Shown here in pieces: positions 7,453 through 15,948 of a stretch of 64,000 nucleotides of DNA; position 1 is the first letter of the stretch, and every line of letters starts with the position of its first letter. The notes under the pieces were generated by a model that worked only from the letters and a program-made list of their open reading frames with translations, was not told the origin of the DNA and did not search any database. The stretch lies in the NCBI GenBank assembly GCA_051883695.1, contig JBJEUF010000092.1:62001-126000 (forward strand), written 5' to 3'. This stretch comes from UBA11524 sp051883695. Lineage in GTDB: Bacteria; Bacillota; Clostridia; Christensenellales; Aristaeellaceae. The translations under genes and the position numbers were made by a program.

Positions 7453-8910
7453 ATGCTTCAGAAGGTTGTGCGGGAAGGTCTCACTTTTGACGACGTGCTG
7501 CTGGTTCCGGCCCGCAGCGAGGTGCTGCCCAAGGATGTTGATCTGTCGATTCAGCTCACACCTGTGATCAAGCTGAATATCCCTCTGATGTCCGCGGCGA
7601 TGGATACCGTGACCGATGCCCGGATGGCGATCGCCATGGCCCGTGAGGGCGGTCTGGGCATCATCCACAAGAACATGAGCATTGCCGATCAGGCGGCGCA
7701 GGTGGACAAGGTGAAGCGCTCTGAGCATGGCGTCATCACCGATCCCTTCTTCCTTGCGCCGCACAACCTCATTCAGGATGCGGAAAACCTCATGGCTCGC
7801 TATAAGATTTCCGGCGTGCCGATCTGCGAGGGCGGCAAGCTGGTGGGCATCCTGACCAACCGCGATCTGCGCTTTGTCACCGATTACAGCCGTCCCATCC
7901 ATGAGTACATGACCAGCAAGAACCTGATCACCGCGCCGGTGGGCACCTCTCTGGAGGAAGCCAAGATGATTCTGGCCCGTCACCGCATCGAAAAGCTGCC
8001 CATCGTGGACGAGGACGGCGTGCTGCGCGGCCTGATTACCATCAAGGACATCGAGAAGTCCACCAAGTACCCGAACTCCGCCAAGGACGCCAACGGCCGT
8101 CTGCTGTGCGGCGCTGCTGTGGGCGTGACCCAGGACGTGTTCGACCGCATCGACGCGCTGGTGGACGCCAAGGTGGACGTGATTTCCATCGACACCGCGC
8201 ACGGCCATTCCGTGGGCGTGCTCAAGCAGGTCGAGGCCATCCGCAACCGCTATCCCCACATTCAGCTGTTCGCAGGCAATGTCGCCACGGCCGGCGCGAC
8301 CCATGACCTGATCGCCGCGGGCGTTGACTGCGTGAAGGTCGGCATCGGCCCCGGCTCCATCTGCACCACCCGCGTGGTCGCCGGCATCGGCGTTCCGCAG
8401 ATCACCGCTGTGGCGGACTGCGCGGAGGAGGCTGACAAGTACGGCATCCGCGTCATCGCGGACGGCGGCATCAAGTACTCCGGCGATATCGTCAAGGCGC
8501 TGGCCGCCGGCGGCTCCGCGGTGATGCTGGGCTCCATGCTGGCCGGTACCGACGAGGCGCCCGGCGCGACCGAAATCTATCAGGGCCGTTCCTTCAAGGT
8601 CTATCGCGGCATGGGCTCCCTGGCGGCGATGGAGGCGGGCTCCAAGGATCGCTACTTCCAGGCGGAATCCAAGAAGCTCGTTCCCGAGGGCGTGGAGGGC
8701 CGCGTGCCCTACAAGGGCGTGCTGGCGGACACCATTTACCAGATGATCGGCGGACTGCGTTCCGGCATGGGCTACTGCGGTGCACCCAACATCGACCACC
8801 TGCGCAAGAACGCGGAGTTCATCAAGATCACCGGCGCGGGTCTGGCGGAGAGCCATCCCCATGACATCTCCATCACCAAGGAAGCGCCCAACTACTCCCG
8901 CAACAACTGA
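7453..8910 (+). CDS. guaB: Inosine-5'-monophosphate dehydrogenase
   Basis: IMPDH oxidises IMP to XMP with NAD, the committed step to GMP. At 485 residues it has the usual length. The N-terminal (beta/alpha)8 barrel is split by two CBS domains (roughly residues 93-205: NLIQDAENLM..., KLPIVDEDGVLRGLIT). The catalytic loop GIGPGSICTTRVVAG near residue 298 contains the active-site cysteine, and ADGGIKYSGDI plus MLGSMLAGTDEAPG bind the IMP phosphate. The flap has MGSLAAM. I chose ATG 7453 because AGGAGG stands ten bases before it and the promoter lies just upstream; an in-frame ATG at 7348 precedes the promoter. Confidence 0.97.
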   Translation: MLQKVVREGLTFDDVLLVPARSEVLPKDVDLSIQLTPVIKLNIPLMSAAMDTVTDARMAIAMAREGGLGIIHKNMSIADQAAQVDKVKRSEHGVITDPFFLAPHNLIQDAENLMARYKISGVPICEGGKLVGILTNRDLRFVTDYSRPIHEYMTSKNLITAPVGTSLEEAKMILARHRIEKLPIVDEDGVLRGLITIKDIEKSTKYPNSAKDANGRLLCGAAVGVTQDVFDRIDALVDAKVDVISIDTAHGHSVGVLKQVEAIRNRYPHIQLFAGNVATAGATHDLIAAGVDCVKVGIGPGSICTTRVVAGIGVPQITAVADCAEEADKYGIRVIADGGIKYSGDIVKALAAGGSAVMLGSMLAGTDEAPGATEIYQGRSFKVYRGMGSLAAMEAGSKDRYFQAESKKLVPEGVEGRVPYKGVLADTIYQMIGGLRSGMGYCGAPNIDHLRKNAEFIKITGAGLAESHPHDISITKEAPNYSRNN

Positions 8911-8918
8911 CGAAATAT

Positions 8919-8951
8919 CCCTCCGGCTCATGACGGGCCGGAGGGCTTTTG
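8919..8951. terminator. Terminator after guaB
   Basis: CCCTCCGGC pairs with GCCGGAGGG around the loop TCATGACGG, followed by CTTTTGT. It starts nine bases after the guaB stop and also lies just beyond the convergent DUF4340 gene. Confidence 0.85.
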
Positions 8952-8968
8952 TGTCTGGTTACCGCAGC

Positions 8969-10468
8969 TTATTCCTGTATCAGCCGGAACGCGTTCTTTT
9001 CCAGATAGAAAACCTGATGTCCGTCCACGGACACCGCGTCGAACAGCACGCCGAACTCATGCAGCGCGACGGTATGCACCGTGCCGTCCACATCTGTGAA
9101 GGTATAGACGGTGTGAGGCGGCGCGTCGGAGGCATCCCCGTCTGGCAGCACGCCGGAGACGCGGACGGTGATCAGCTGCTCATAGGCGGCTTCAAAGACG
9201 GCGTACTCGAAGGGCTCGCCGTTGCGGGTGACCGTCACGTCATAGACGGGGGTATCGTCCGGATCGGTAACGAGCGCATTGTTCCTTGCAACCTGCTCGG
9301 TGCGCGTCAGCTCGTAGGTGGTTACGCTGCCGTTTTCGGTGATGGTCAGCGTGGAAAGGTTGCCCAACGCGGTCAGCACGGGATACCGGTTCAGCGTGGA
9401 TTGCGGATCAATGGAGAGGAACACACCGACGGTAAAATGGCTGCTGACGTAGATGTCCCCTTCGTAGAGCACATAGTCCACCAGATCGCTGCGTTCGCCG
9501 CCGATGGTGAAGGTGACGGTGCCTTCGGGCCAGTCCTGGGTGACGAAAGCCCCCGATGCGTCCGTAGTGCCGATGGTGCCGGCGGCCATGTGCAGCTCAA
9601 CGGTCAGGCGAGGGGGATCAAAGCCGCAGCGTGTGAGATTCTCAGGCGTGCCCTCGCCCACATACGCGCCCAGACGCAGATTGGCGGCATTGGCCAGCAG
9701 CTTGCTGATGCTGTCGGCAGCGGCGGGGTAGGAGAAGGGCGCGGTGAGCTGCCAGCGGTCGAGGGCGTCGTCGGCGGTGATGGCGCATTGCAGCGCCCAT
9801 TCCGCCGAAATGCTGCCGTCGCTGCCCCGCAGGGTGATGCGGTCGATGCGCGCCTTGTGGATGAGGGGCTGCGTCACATCCCGCAGGGATTCGCGGCTGA
9901 CGAACAGCGCGTCCACGCTGCCCGTGCCCAGTGCATACAGGCAATCGTCGCCATCCATGGTCATGTAGTACCAGCTGCTGGCATGGGCGGTCGGATGGCC
10001 GATTTGCAGCTGAACGCTCGTGCCGTCCCGGAAGGTGATGCGGGCGGTGCGGCTGGGCGCATCCAGACCGAAATCCGCCAGATGATCCGCGTATTCCGCC
10101 GGATCCTCGGAGAGCACCTCCTCGCAGATCATGCTGTGCGCAGCCTGCCGCAGCTCGGCGGTGGTCTCCTCGGAGAGGGTGAAGCCGTCCTCACCCTCCA
10201 GGACGAACAGCCCGGAGGACGCGTCCTCGGCGACCGTCCAGCATTCATCGTCCGGGCGCTGCACGGTAATGGCGGTTACATCGGCTTCGTCCTGTTCATA
10301 GAGCACGCGCGGGGTGGAGACGCGGGCGGGGATGGAGGAACTGTCCGAACGGGTGAGCAGGCGGCTGACAAGCAGCGTGCCTGCCAGCGTCAGGACAATC
10401 GCGGCGAGCAGGAGCAGCCGTCCGTTCCGGTGCGGGGCGCGATGCTTCTTCTTGCTGACGGATTCCAT
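8969..10468 (-). CDS. DUF4340 domain protein of a Gld-type ABC system
   Basis: A 499-residue membrane-anchored extracytoplasmic protein. Residues 20-40 (LLLLAAIVLTLAGTLLVSRLL) form one N-terminal anchor after a basic stretch. The rest contains repeated DUF4340 units, recognisable by strands such as LADFGLDAPSRTARITFRDG and the later LTRCGFDPPRLTVELHMAAG, both with the pattern G-x-D/F-P-x-R/P. It is last in a four-gene unit (ATPase, permease, GldG-like, DUF4340), four bases after its neighbour. This set is widespread in Clostridia and Bacteroidetes. In gliding bacteria the paralogues serve motility, but the role here is unknown. Confidence 0.82.
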   Translation of the reverse strand: MESVSKKKHRAPHRNGRLLLLAAIVLTLAGTLLVSRLLTRSDSSSIPARVSTPRVLYEQDEADVTAITVQRPDDECWTVAEDASSGLFVLEGEDGFTLSEETTAELRQAAHSMICEEVLSEDPAEYADHLADFGLDAPSRTARITFRDGTSVQLQIGHPTAHASSWYYMTMDGDDCLYALGTGSVDALFVSRESLRDVTQPLIHKARIDRITLRGSDGSISAEWALQCAITADDALDRWQLTAPFSYPAAADSISKLLANAANLRLGAYVGEGTPENLTRCGFDPPRLTVELHMAAGTIGTTDASGAFVTQDWPEGTVTFTIGGERSDLVDYVLYEGDIYVSSHFTVGVFLSIDPQSTLNRYPVLTALGNLSTLTITENGSVTTYELTRTEQVARNNALVTDPDDTPVYDVTVTRNGEPFEYAVFEAAYEQLITVRVSGVLPDGDASDAPPHTVYTFTDVDGTVHTVALHEFGVLFDAVSVDGHQVFYLEKNAFRLIQE

Positions 10469-10471
10469 GAT

Positions 10472-11947
10472 TTACATGTGCCTCCTTGGATACAGGATGA
10501 GGAAGGCGGCTGCCAGAACAGCCAGCGGCAGGCTCACCAGCATCAGGCTGCCCATGGAAAGCGCGTCGGCGGAAAGCGACGGACGGTAGGCCACCTTGGG
10601 CGCGATGTTCAGCTCGGCGCTGCTGCTGCCGGACAGGTAATCCATCACCCGCAGGATGAATTCCCGCACGTTGGCACTGCTGTGGGCTGCCTCGCTGGTC
10701 AGCATGGCGGTGGAGCCCAGCGCGACGGCGCGGCTCACCTCGCCCGTGGAGGAGAAGCGGTAGGCCTCCAGCGCCAGGGCAAAGGGCCCGGTGGGGTCAT
10801 CCGCCGTCTGCTGAATGCTCGGGTTCTCCCGGCTGGTGACGTGCAGATAGGCGTGCTCGCCGGAGAGGGCCAGGGGCGTGAGCTGCCGGTTATCCGTTTC
10901 GGGCATCTCAAAGGCCAGACACAGGGGCATGGAAAGCCTGGTGAGGTTGGAAAGCGTCATAGCCAGGGTGATCTGCGCGGGCTGCAATTCGGCCTGCAGG
11001 CTGTAGCGGTAGGTGCCGTCATAGGAGCCCTTGTCGCTCTCGGAGGCCCAGACCATGCCGTCCAGGGGAATGAAGCCGTACAGGCGCAGCAGCTCGCGGT
11101 AATTCGGCATTCCTGTGGGCAGATCGGCGGAGCCGTTGATGGGGTCATAGGCGGAGGCGGCGAACAGCACGCTGCCGCCCTTGTCGATGAAGTCGGATAC
11201 CTGCAGCATCTCGGCGGTGGTCAGGTCGTACTGGGGCGAAAGGAAAACCACCACGTCCTCCGCCGTCAGCTCGATCTGGGAGAGAGGGGCGTAGCGCACG
11301 TCGTAGTGGCTGTCCATCAGCAGCTCATTGAACAGGGCGGCGTTGTCATAGGCGACCTCATCATGCCCCTGAACGACGTAGACCACGGGGATTGTCTCCT
11401 GCGTCACATAGGAGATGGCAGCGGTCAGGGCAGACTCGTAGGTCAGGGAATCAATGACATAGCTCATGCCGGAGCTGATGGACACGCTGACCAGATTTGC
11501 CCCTGTCAGCACCCGGAAGCGGCCTGTTTCGGCGCAGTATACGACCAGGCTGTCCGAGGTGACCTGATTGTCGGAGGTCGTGCCCTGAAAGGCTTCCGCC
11601 ATGGTCGGGTACAGGCTCAGGGGCGTCTGCTCCCACGTCACCCTATCGGACGCGGCGCAGTAGCGGTTCAGCAGCTCCATCAGCTGCGTGTCCTCATAGC
11701 CGCGCTCCCACATGGCGAAAACCGTTACCGGCTGTTCAAGGGCGGACAGCACCTCCGCCGTCGCGTCGGAATAGGTCGTGATCCTGTTGAAGGACAGGTC
11801 GACGCGCCACATGTACCTGTTTTCCAGCGCGGTGAAAAGACCGTTGAGCGCAAGCAGCGCCGCCAGCCCCAGACAGAGCAGCAGCGTCGAAAGGCTGCCG
11901 TAGCGCCAGCGGGGATTGCGCCAGAAACGGAAATCAAGCTTTTTCAT
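10472..11947 (-). CDS. GldG-like auxiliary subunit of an ABC exporter
   Basis: A 491-residue protein with a cytoplasmic basic N-terminus (KLDFRFWRNPRWRYGS), a membrane segment at residues 19-40, a large extracytoplasmic region and a C-terminal membrane segment (SLMLVSLPLAVLAAAFLILY) ending in YPRRHM. The middle matches the ABC_transp_aux/GldG type, with VYVVQGHDEVAYDNAALFNELL and DVVVFLSPQYDLT, and a later DFIDKGGSVLFAA segment. It is four bases from the permease and four from the DUF4340 gene. It probably forms the outside part of the transporter; substrate unknown. Confidence 0.85.
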   Translation of the reverse strand: MKKLDFRFWRNPRWRYGSLSTLLLCLGLAALLALNGLFTALENRYMWRVDLSFNRITTYSDATAEVLSALEQPVTVFAMWERGYEDTQLMELLNRYCAASDRVTWEQTPLSLYPTMAEAFQGTTSDNQVTSDSLVVYCAETGRFRVLTGANLVSVSISSGMSYVIDSLTYESALTAAISYVTQETIPVVYVVQGHDEVAYDNAALFNELLMDSHYDVRYAPLSQIELTAEDVVVFLSPQYDLTTAEMLQVSDFIDKGGSVLFAASAYDPINGSADLPTGMPNYRELLRLYGFIPLDGMVWASESDKGSYDGTYRYSLQAELQPAQITLAMTLSNLTRLSMPLCLAFEMPETDNRQLTPLALSGEHAYLHVTSRENPSIQQTADDPTGPFALALEAYRFSSTGEVSRAVALGSTAMLTSEAAHSSANVREFILRVMDYLSGSSSAELNIAPKVAYRPSLSADALSMGSLMLVSLPLAVLAAAFLILYPRRHM

Positions 11948-11950
11948 GCG

Positions 11951-12661
11951 TCATGCCCCCCTGTAGCGGCGGCTGTCCAGCACATGGACGGTCAGCACGA
12001 GGAACGCGGCGGAGATGGACAGGAAGTATCCAACCCCCGTGAAGGAAAGCTGCCCCATCATGAAGCTCTCGCTGCGGGCGTACAGGCTGAAGAAGGACAG
12101 CGCATTGCGCACAAAGGCGCTGCTGACGGAGGTTTCCAGCATGTCCAGAATCCACAGCAGGAAGTTTGCGCCAAAGGCCATGACGGCGGCGGTCACCTGA
12201 TTGCCCGCGCAGCCCGACAGGAACAGGTCGATGGCGATGAACGCACAGCCCTGCAGGATGAAGCCGAGGTAGCTGACCATCAGCTCCGCCGGGTAGACCT
12301 GCCCGTAGATGGCGACGATGAGCACGAACAGCAGCGTCAGCGCGACGGTAAGGAGCATCACGGTGACCGCGGCCAGGTACTTGCCCAGCACCACGCCCGG
12401 CAGGGAAACCGGGCTGGTCAGCAGCAGCTGGTCGGTGCGCCTTTGCCTTTCCTCGGCCAGCAGGCGCATGGTCAGCACGGGGCACAGCAGCATCCACAGA
12501 TAGCTGAGCATCCCGATGAAGGTCGGCAGATCGCTGGAGCGGTTCTGCATGATGGAGACATAGAACATCACGGATGCGAGCAGCAGGAATACGCCCATGA
12601 ACACATAGCCCACCGGTGTGTAGAAATAGCCCTGCAGCTCACGCTTCCAGATTGCACGCAA
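11951..12661 (-). CDS. ABC-2 type permease
   Basis: A 236-residue integral membrane protein with six predicted helices: about 17-38, 55-77, 100-122, 132-155, 165-185 and 210-230. It starts MRAIWKRELQGYFYTPVGYV, a common opening of ABC-2/GldF-type permeases, and RLLAEERQRRTDQLLLTSPV is the cytoplasmic coupling segment typical of the family. It sits 27 bases after the ATPase gene and four before the GldG-like gene. It should form the membrane channel of this exporter as a homodimer. Confidence 0.9.
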   Translation of the reverse strand: MRAIWKRELQGYFYTPVGYVFMGVFLLLASVMFYVSIMQNRSSDLPTFIGMLSYLWMLLCPVLTMRLLAEERQRRTDQLLLTSPVSLPGVVLGKYLAAVTVMLLTVALTLLFVLIVAIYGQVYPAELMVSYLGFILQGCAFIAIDLFLSGCAGNQVTAAVMAFGANFLLWILDMLETSVSSAFVRNALSFFSLYARSESFMMGQLSFTGVGYFLSISAAFLVLTVHVLDSRRYRGA

Positions 12662-12688
12662 TCAGATCACCCTATCCTGTCGCATCGT

Positions 12689-13645
12689 TCACATGGATTC
12701 GGCGGCGTTGTCCCCGGCGGTCAGACGCAGGAACGCCTCCTCCAGCGTGTCCTTCTCCTGCGTGAGCATCCGCAACGGCGCGTTTAGACCGCACAGGAGG
12801 TTGAACAGCTGGGTCTGGGGGTCGGGAGAGGCGTCCGGAGCGCACTCCAGCAGCACCTCGGTGACGTCCCTGACCGTGCCGGGCAGCGCCTTGACCCGCC
12901 GAACGCAGGGGAGGGACTGCAGGGCATTCAGCAGCTGCTTCTGGGGCAGCTGAATCGAGGCGCGCAGCCGCAGCGTGCCGCTGTGCTCCGTCAGGGCGGT
13001 CATGTCCGCCTCCTGCACCATGCGCCCCCGGTGAAGGATGATGACCCGCTGGCAGAGCTGCTGTATCTCGGGCAGCATGTGGGAGGAAAAGAGCACGGTG
13101 TGCTGCTTGCCCAGCTGTCGGATGAGCTGGCGAATCTCCACGACCTGCCGGGGGTCCAGACCGACGGTGGGCTCGTCCAGCACGAGCACCGGCGGCGCGC
13201 CGCACAGGGCCTGGGCGATGCCCACCCGCTGGCGATATCCCTTGGACAGGTGCCCGATCACGCGACCGCGCACCTCCGTCAGGCCGCAGGTGTCCATGAT
13301 CTGCGCGATGTGCCTGCGAATCTGCCGCCTGTCCACCTCCTTCAGCTCGCATACGAAGGCAAGGTAGGACTGGACGGTCATTTCGTCATACAGCGGCGGC
13401 TTCTCCGGCAGATAGCCGATGCGGCGCTTGCACGCCCGGGCGTTGGTGAGCATGTCCAGCCCGTCGATCAGCACCTGACCGGAGGTGGGCGGCATATAGC
13501 CGGTAAGGATGTTGAGCGTGGTGGTTTTGCCCGCGCCGTTCTGCCCCAGCAGCCCGATGATCTGTCCCGCAGGCGCCCGGAAGGATAGATCGCTCACGGC
13601 GGCGGTGGCGCCGTAGCGCTTGGTGACCTGCTTCAGCTCAATCAT
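12689..13645 (-). CDS. ABC transporter ATP-binding protein
   Basis: A 318-residue ATPase that powers the adjacent permease. Walker A is GLLGQNGAGKTT near residue 36, the Q-loop follows, the ABC signature is LSKGYRQRVGIAQAL near residue 132, Walker B is VLVLDEPTVGLD near residue 153, and the H-loop is VLFSSHML. About 100 extra C-terminal residues resemble the regulatory tail of drug/gliding-type ATPases. Start chosen at 13645 (MIELKQ) because GGAGG lies seven bases upstream; an earlier in-frame ATG (13663) would place the ribosome site inside the gene. First gene of the four-gene unit. Confidence 0.93.
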   Translation of the reverse strand: MIELKQVTKRYGATAAVSDLSFRAPAGQIIGLLGQNGAGKTTTLNILTGYMPPTSGQVLIDGLDMLTNARACKRRIGYLPEKPPLYDEMTVQSYLAFVCELKEVDRRQIRRHIAQIMDTCGLTEVRGRVIGHLSKGYRQRVGIAQALCGAPPVLVLDEPTVGLDPRQVVEIRQLIRQLGKQHTVLFSSHMLPEIQQLCQRVIILHRGRMVQEADMTALTEHSGTLRLRASIQLPQKQLLNALQSLPCVRRVKALPGTVRDVTEVLLECAPDASPDPQTQLFNLLCGLNAPLRMLTQEKDTLEEAFLRLTAGDNAAESM

Positions 13646-13672
13646 GACCATTCCTCCAATCATAACGGGAAC

Positions 13673-13681
13673 AGTATAGCA
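13673..13681 (-). promoter_or_regulatory. Extended -10 promoter of the Gld-type ABC operon
   Basis: On the minus strand TGC-TATACT, an extended -10 element about 30 bases upstream of the start codon. No good -35 is visible at 17 bases (ATGCAT). Confidence 0.5.
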
Positions 13682-13730
13682 GAAACGAGCGCGGAATGCA
13701 TGAACAAAGTGTAAAAACCGTCTGAGACAC

Positions 13731-13755
13731 AGAAAAGGCCGGACTTTCGTCCGGC
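13731..13755 (-). terminator. Terminator of the response-regulator gene
   Basis: On the minus strand GCCGGAC-GAAA-GTCCGGC followed by CTTTTCT. It is separated from its gene (stop at 14013) by the palindromic insertion at 13760-13976. That insertion carries on its far side a second copy of the first arm and loop of this hairpin. Confidence 0.8.
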
Positions 13756-13993
13756 GCAGCGTGTCGAAAAAGTGCTATTGGCACTTTTTCGAAGGATTGC
13801 ACTCCGTCACTGTCAGGGCTGCAAGCAGCCCTGACGGCCGTTCCTCCGTGTAAGGAAAGTTTCCGGCAGAGCCGGAAACGCCCCGCCCCGCCGGCAAAGC
13901 CGTCGGATACGATGAGCGTCAGAGGGCCTGCGGGCCCTCCGACACCTCCCAAGGCTATTCTGACAGTCTGCACAGAACTTTCGTCCGGCGCAG
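13743..13993. mobile_element. Palindromic intergenic element, copy A, with 17-bp flanking duplication
   Basis: A 217-bp insert (13760-13976) lies between two perfect 17-bp direct repeats, ACTTTCGTCCGGCGCAG at 13743-13759 and 13977-13993. The insert is a string of hairpins: TCGAAAAAGTGC/GCACTTTTTCGA (13764-13792), CAGGGCTGC/GCAGCCCTG (about 13814-13833), TTTCCGGC/GCCGGAAA, CCGGC/GCCG and GAGGGCC/GGCCCTC. Near-identical sequence recurs inverted at 59.8 kb, and shorter forms at 36.7 and 53.9 kb. No transposase is encoded. An open frame across it is shared with copy D, but this follows from the nucleotide identity. Confidence 0.8.
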
Positions 13994-14012
13994 GGAAATC
14001 CGATGCTGGCGC

Positions 14013-14657
14013 TCATGCCATCTTCAGGCGGTAGCCGTGCTTGTAGACCGTTTCGATGCAGGAGGGCCCCAGCTTGCGGCGCAGGCGCTGCACATGCACA
14101 TCCACCGTGCGCGTTTCGCCGATGCCCTGATAGCCCCATGCGGTGCGCAGCAGCTCCTCGCGGGTCAGCGCCGCTTCCGGCGAACGCATCAGTGCGTGGA
14201 GCAGGGCGAACTCCTGGGCGGTCAGGGTCAGCTGCTCGCCGTCCAGGGTGGCCTCGTGGCGCTCGGTGTCCAGGCGCAGCGGGCCGATGGTCAGCAGGCG
14301 ATTCGTTTCGGCCAGGAGTGCGGTAACCGCCTCCTCAAGCAGATCCGCATCAAACGGAACGGACAGCACGGCGCAGCAGCCCTGATACAGGGAGCGCAGA
14401 TGCTGGCTGTTTCCGGCTTCCGACGTGATGAACAGCACCGGCCAGCCGCGCTCCTCCAGCACGCGCAGCAGGTTGATGCTCTCCGTCCAGGGCAATCGCG
14501 CGTTGAGAATGGTCAGCAGGCGTGGGCAGCTTTCGAGTATCTCCACAGAATCGGCGATGCTGGTCACGGCATGGCAAACGTGGCCTTGCCGGGTGAGGGC
14601 TTCGCGCATCTGACAGCTTATGTGCAGGTCGGGCTCAATCATCAGGATATCAGCCAT
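14013..14657 (-). CDS. OmpR-family response regulator with a degenerate receiver
   Basis: A 214-residue protein with a receiver-like domain (1-112) and a winged-helix DNA-binding domain (118-212; LTAQEFALLHALMRSPEAAL, then TVDVHVQRLRRKLG and YKHGYRLK). In the receiver, the position of the phosphoacceptor aspartate is Asn52 (LTILNARLP). The conserved Lys is Ser99 (VLSVPFDAD), and the acidic pair is Glu8/Asp10. Thr78 is retained. Phosphorylation by a histidine kinase is therefore unlikely, and no kinase gene is adjacent. It is probably an orphan, phosphorylation-independent transcription factor. Its terminator carries a repeat insertion. Confidence 0.88.
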   Translation of the reverse strand: MADILMIEPDLHISCQMREALTRQGHVCHAVTSIADSVEILESCPRLLTILNARLPWTESINLLRVLEERGWPVLFITSEAGNSQHLRSLYQGCCAVLSVPFDADLLEEAVTALLAETNRLLTIGPLRLDTERHEATLDGEQLTLTAQEFALLHALMRSPEAALTREELLRTAWGYQGIGETRTVDVHVQRLRRKLGPSCIETVYKHGYRLKMA

Positions 14658-15033
14658 TGTGTTTCACCTCGTTGTCTCGGGCGTGGATGCAGCGCACCCG
14701 TCAGCGCAGGCATAAGCGCTGCTGCGCCGGATGATGTCATTTTCAATCAGGCGAGCGCCGCGGTTCCGCCGCCTTTCATCTGTTATGACGTACAAGGGGG
14801 TGATTTCGTTTCACTTTTCCGGAAAATTGTGAAATTACCACAAAAAAAGCGAAGAATCCGGCGATGCGTTTGTCGGAAAAGACGATTTGCGCCTTGGCGA
14901 ATGGCGGGGTGGGGAAGTGTCATCCGGATCATCAGGGCGAATTGCGCCCAGACCGGACAAGCGCATCGGCCCGGGCTCCCGGAGGCTGCCGGCGGAAGCG
15001 GCGGAAGGAGCTCTGGCGAATGCGGGAAAAGCC
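14658..15033. other. Intergenic stretch without a recognised gene
   Basis: Between the response regulator and the FUSC-family gene I see only short open frames that look spurious. A perfect 12-base palindrome TTTTCCGGAAAA lies at 14815-14826, followed by an A-rich stretch. No consensus promoter for the regulator gene is evident. Nothing else is supported. Confidence 0.5.
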
Positions 15034-15062
15034 TTGCCAATTTCCGAAAACAGGCGTATAAT
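15034..15062 (+). promoter_or_regulatory. Sigma-A promoter of the FUSC-family gene
   Basis: TTGCCA (15034-15039), a 17-base spacer, then a consensus TATAAT (15057-15062). It lies 51 bases upstream of the start codon. Confidence 0.8.
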
Positions 15063-15113
15063 ATCGGGCGTTGCGGCTTCATAGACACGACGGATGAAAA
15101 GGTGGCATTCATC

Positions 15114-15761
15114 ATGGCAAATGATTCCAACTACATGCATATATCCCATAGCCCGTTCCACGTGGGGCAGCGGAGCATCAAGACGGCAGCGGCGGCAACG
15201 CTCTGCGCCCTGCCCTATCTGATTTTGGGGGCAGACCCTTCCTTCGCGTGCATCGGCGCGATCTTTGGTCTGGGCAGCGATATGTCCATGTCCAAGCTCA
15301 ACGGCGGCAACCGCTTCTTCGGCACGATCATCGGCGGCTTTATCGGCATCATGCTCTACCGGATTTATCTGCTTCTGGTTCCCGAGGGCGGGCGGACGCT
15401 CTGGCAGCTGCTGTTCCTGTTCGTGGGCGTGGTGCTGCTCATCATGTGCTGTCAGCTGTTCAAGTGGCCCGGCGGCATCCAGCCCGGCGGCGTGGTGCTG
15501 TGCATCGTGCTGTTCCAGAAGAATCCGGACATCTATCTGGAGTACTCCGTCATGCGCATGATCGACACCGGCGTGGGCGTGGCCTGCGCACTGTTCGTCA
15601 ACTGGTACTTCACCCGGCCAAGGGTGGAGCGGATTCTGACCGTGCTGCATATACCGCACAATGCCGATGGCAGCGTGTTCATCTTCAGGCGCGATGGGGC
15701 GGACACAGCCGGGGAAGCTGCGGAGGTCGTCGCCCAGCCGGAGGATAACGAAATCGCATAA
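15114..15761 (+). CDS. FUSC-family (aromatic acid exporter-like) membrane protein
   Basis: A 215-residue protein with six closely spaced membrane segments between residues 22 and 165. It resembles the membrane half of FUSC/ArAE-type proteins: an early GQRSIKTAAAATLCALPYL segment and paired short helices (GAIFGLGSDMSMS, FFGTIIGGFIGIMLYRI). Full-length family members have a second, cytoplasmic domain; here only about 45 hydrophilic residues follow the last helix, so this is the short form. The start is ATG 15114 downstream of a clear promoter. An open frame continues far upstream but is antisense to the response regulator. Substrate unknown. Confidence 0.78.
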   Translation: MANDSNYMHISHSPFHVGQRSIKTAAAATLCALPYLILGADPSFACIGAIFGLGSDMSMSKLNGGNRFFGTIIGGFIGIMLYRIYLLLVPEGGRTLWQLLFLFVGVVLLIMCCQLFKWPGGIQPGGVVLCIVLFQKNPDIYLEYSVMRMIDTGVGVACALFVNWYFTRPRVERILTVLHIPHNADGSVFIFRRDGADTAGEAAEVVAQPEDNEIA

Positions 15762-15767
15762 AGAAGC

Positions 15768-15800
15768 GCTCCGCAGGACAAAAATCCTGCGGAGCATTTG
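15768..15800 (+). terminator. Terminator after the FUSC-family gene
   Basis: GCTCCGCAGGA pairs perfectly with TCCTGCGGAGC around CAAAAA, followed by ATTTG. It begins seven bases after the stop. Confidence 0.8.
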
Positions 15801-15897
15801 CGTTGGGCGTATCCGGTTCATGAAGGCTGAAAGTGCCGGAATCAATCCGAAGCCGCCTGTTCCCTGCATGCAACAGACCGACTCTACGGAACGTTGA

Positions 15898-15926
15898 TTG
15901 CCAAAGGGCGCAGGAGATGCTATCCT
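15898..15926 (+). promoter_or_regulatory. Probable promoter of the CAT-like gene
   Basis: TTGCCA (15898-15903), a 17-base spacer, then TATCCT (15921-15926). The ribosome site AAGGAGG is at 15934-15940, so the leader is very short. Confidence 0.5.
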
Positions 15927-15948
15927 GCCAATCAAGGAGGTGGATGGC

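Noticed and set aside
8780..12787. An unbroken plus-strand frame of 1,335 codons over the ABC operon
   Set aside because: Antisense to the DUF4340, GldG-like and permease genes, low-complexity composition, and no ribosome site.
13638..13973. Small hypothetical protein across palindromic copy A
   Set aside because: The frame is made of repeat DNA, recurs only where the repeat recurs, and has no ribosome site of its own.
14037..15113. Upstream extension of the FUSC-family reading frame
   Set aside because: The extension is antisense to the response regulator and precedes a consensus promoter at 15034-15062; the ATG at 15114 is the realistic start.
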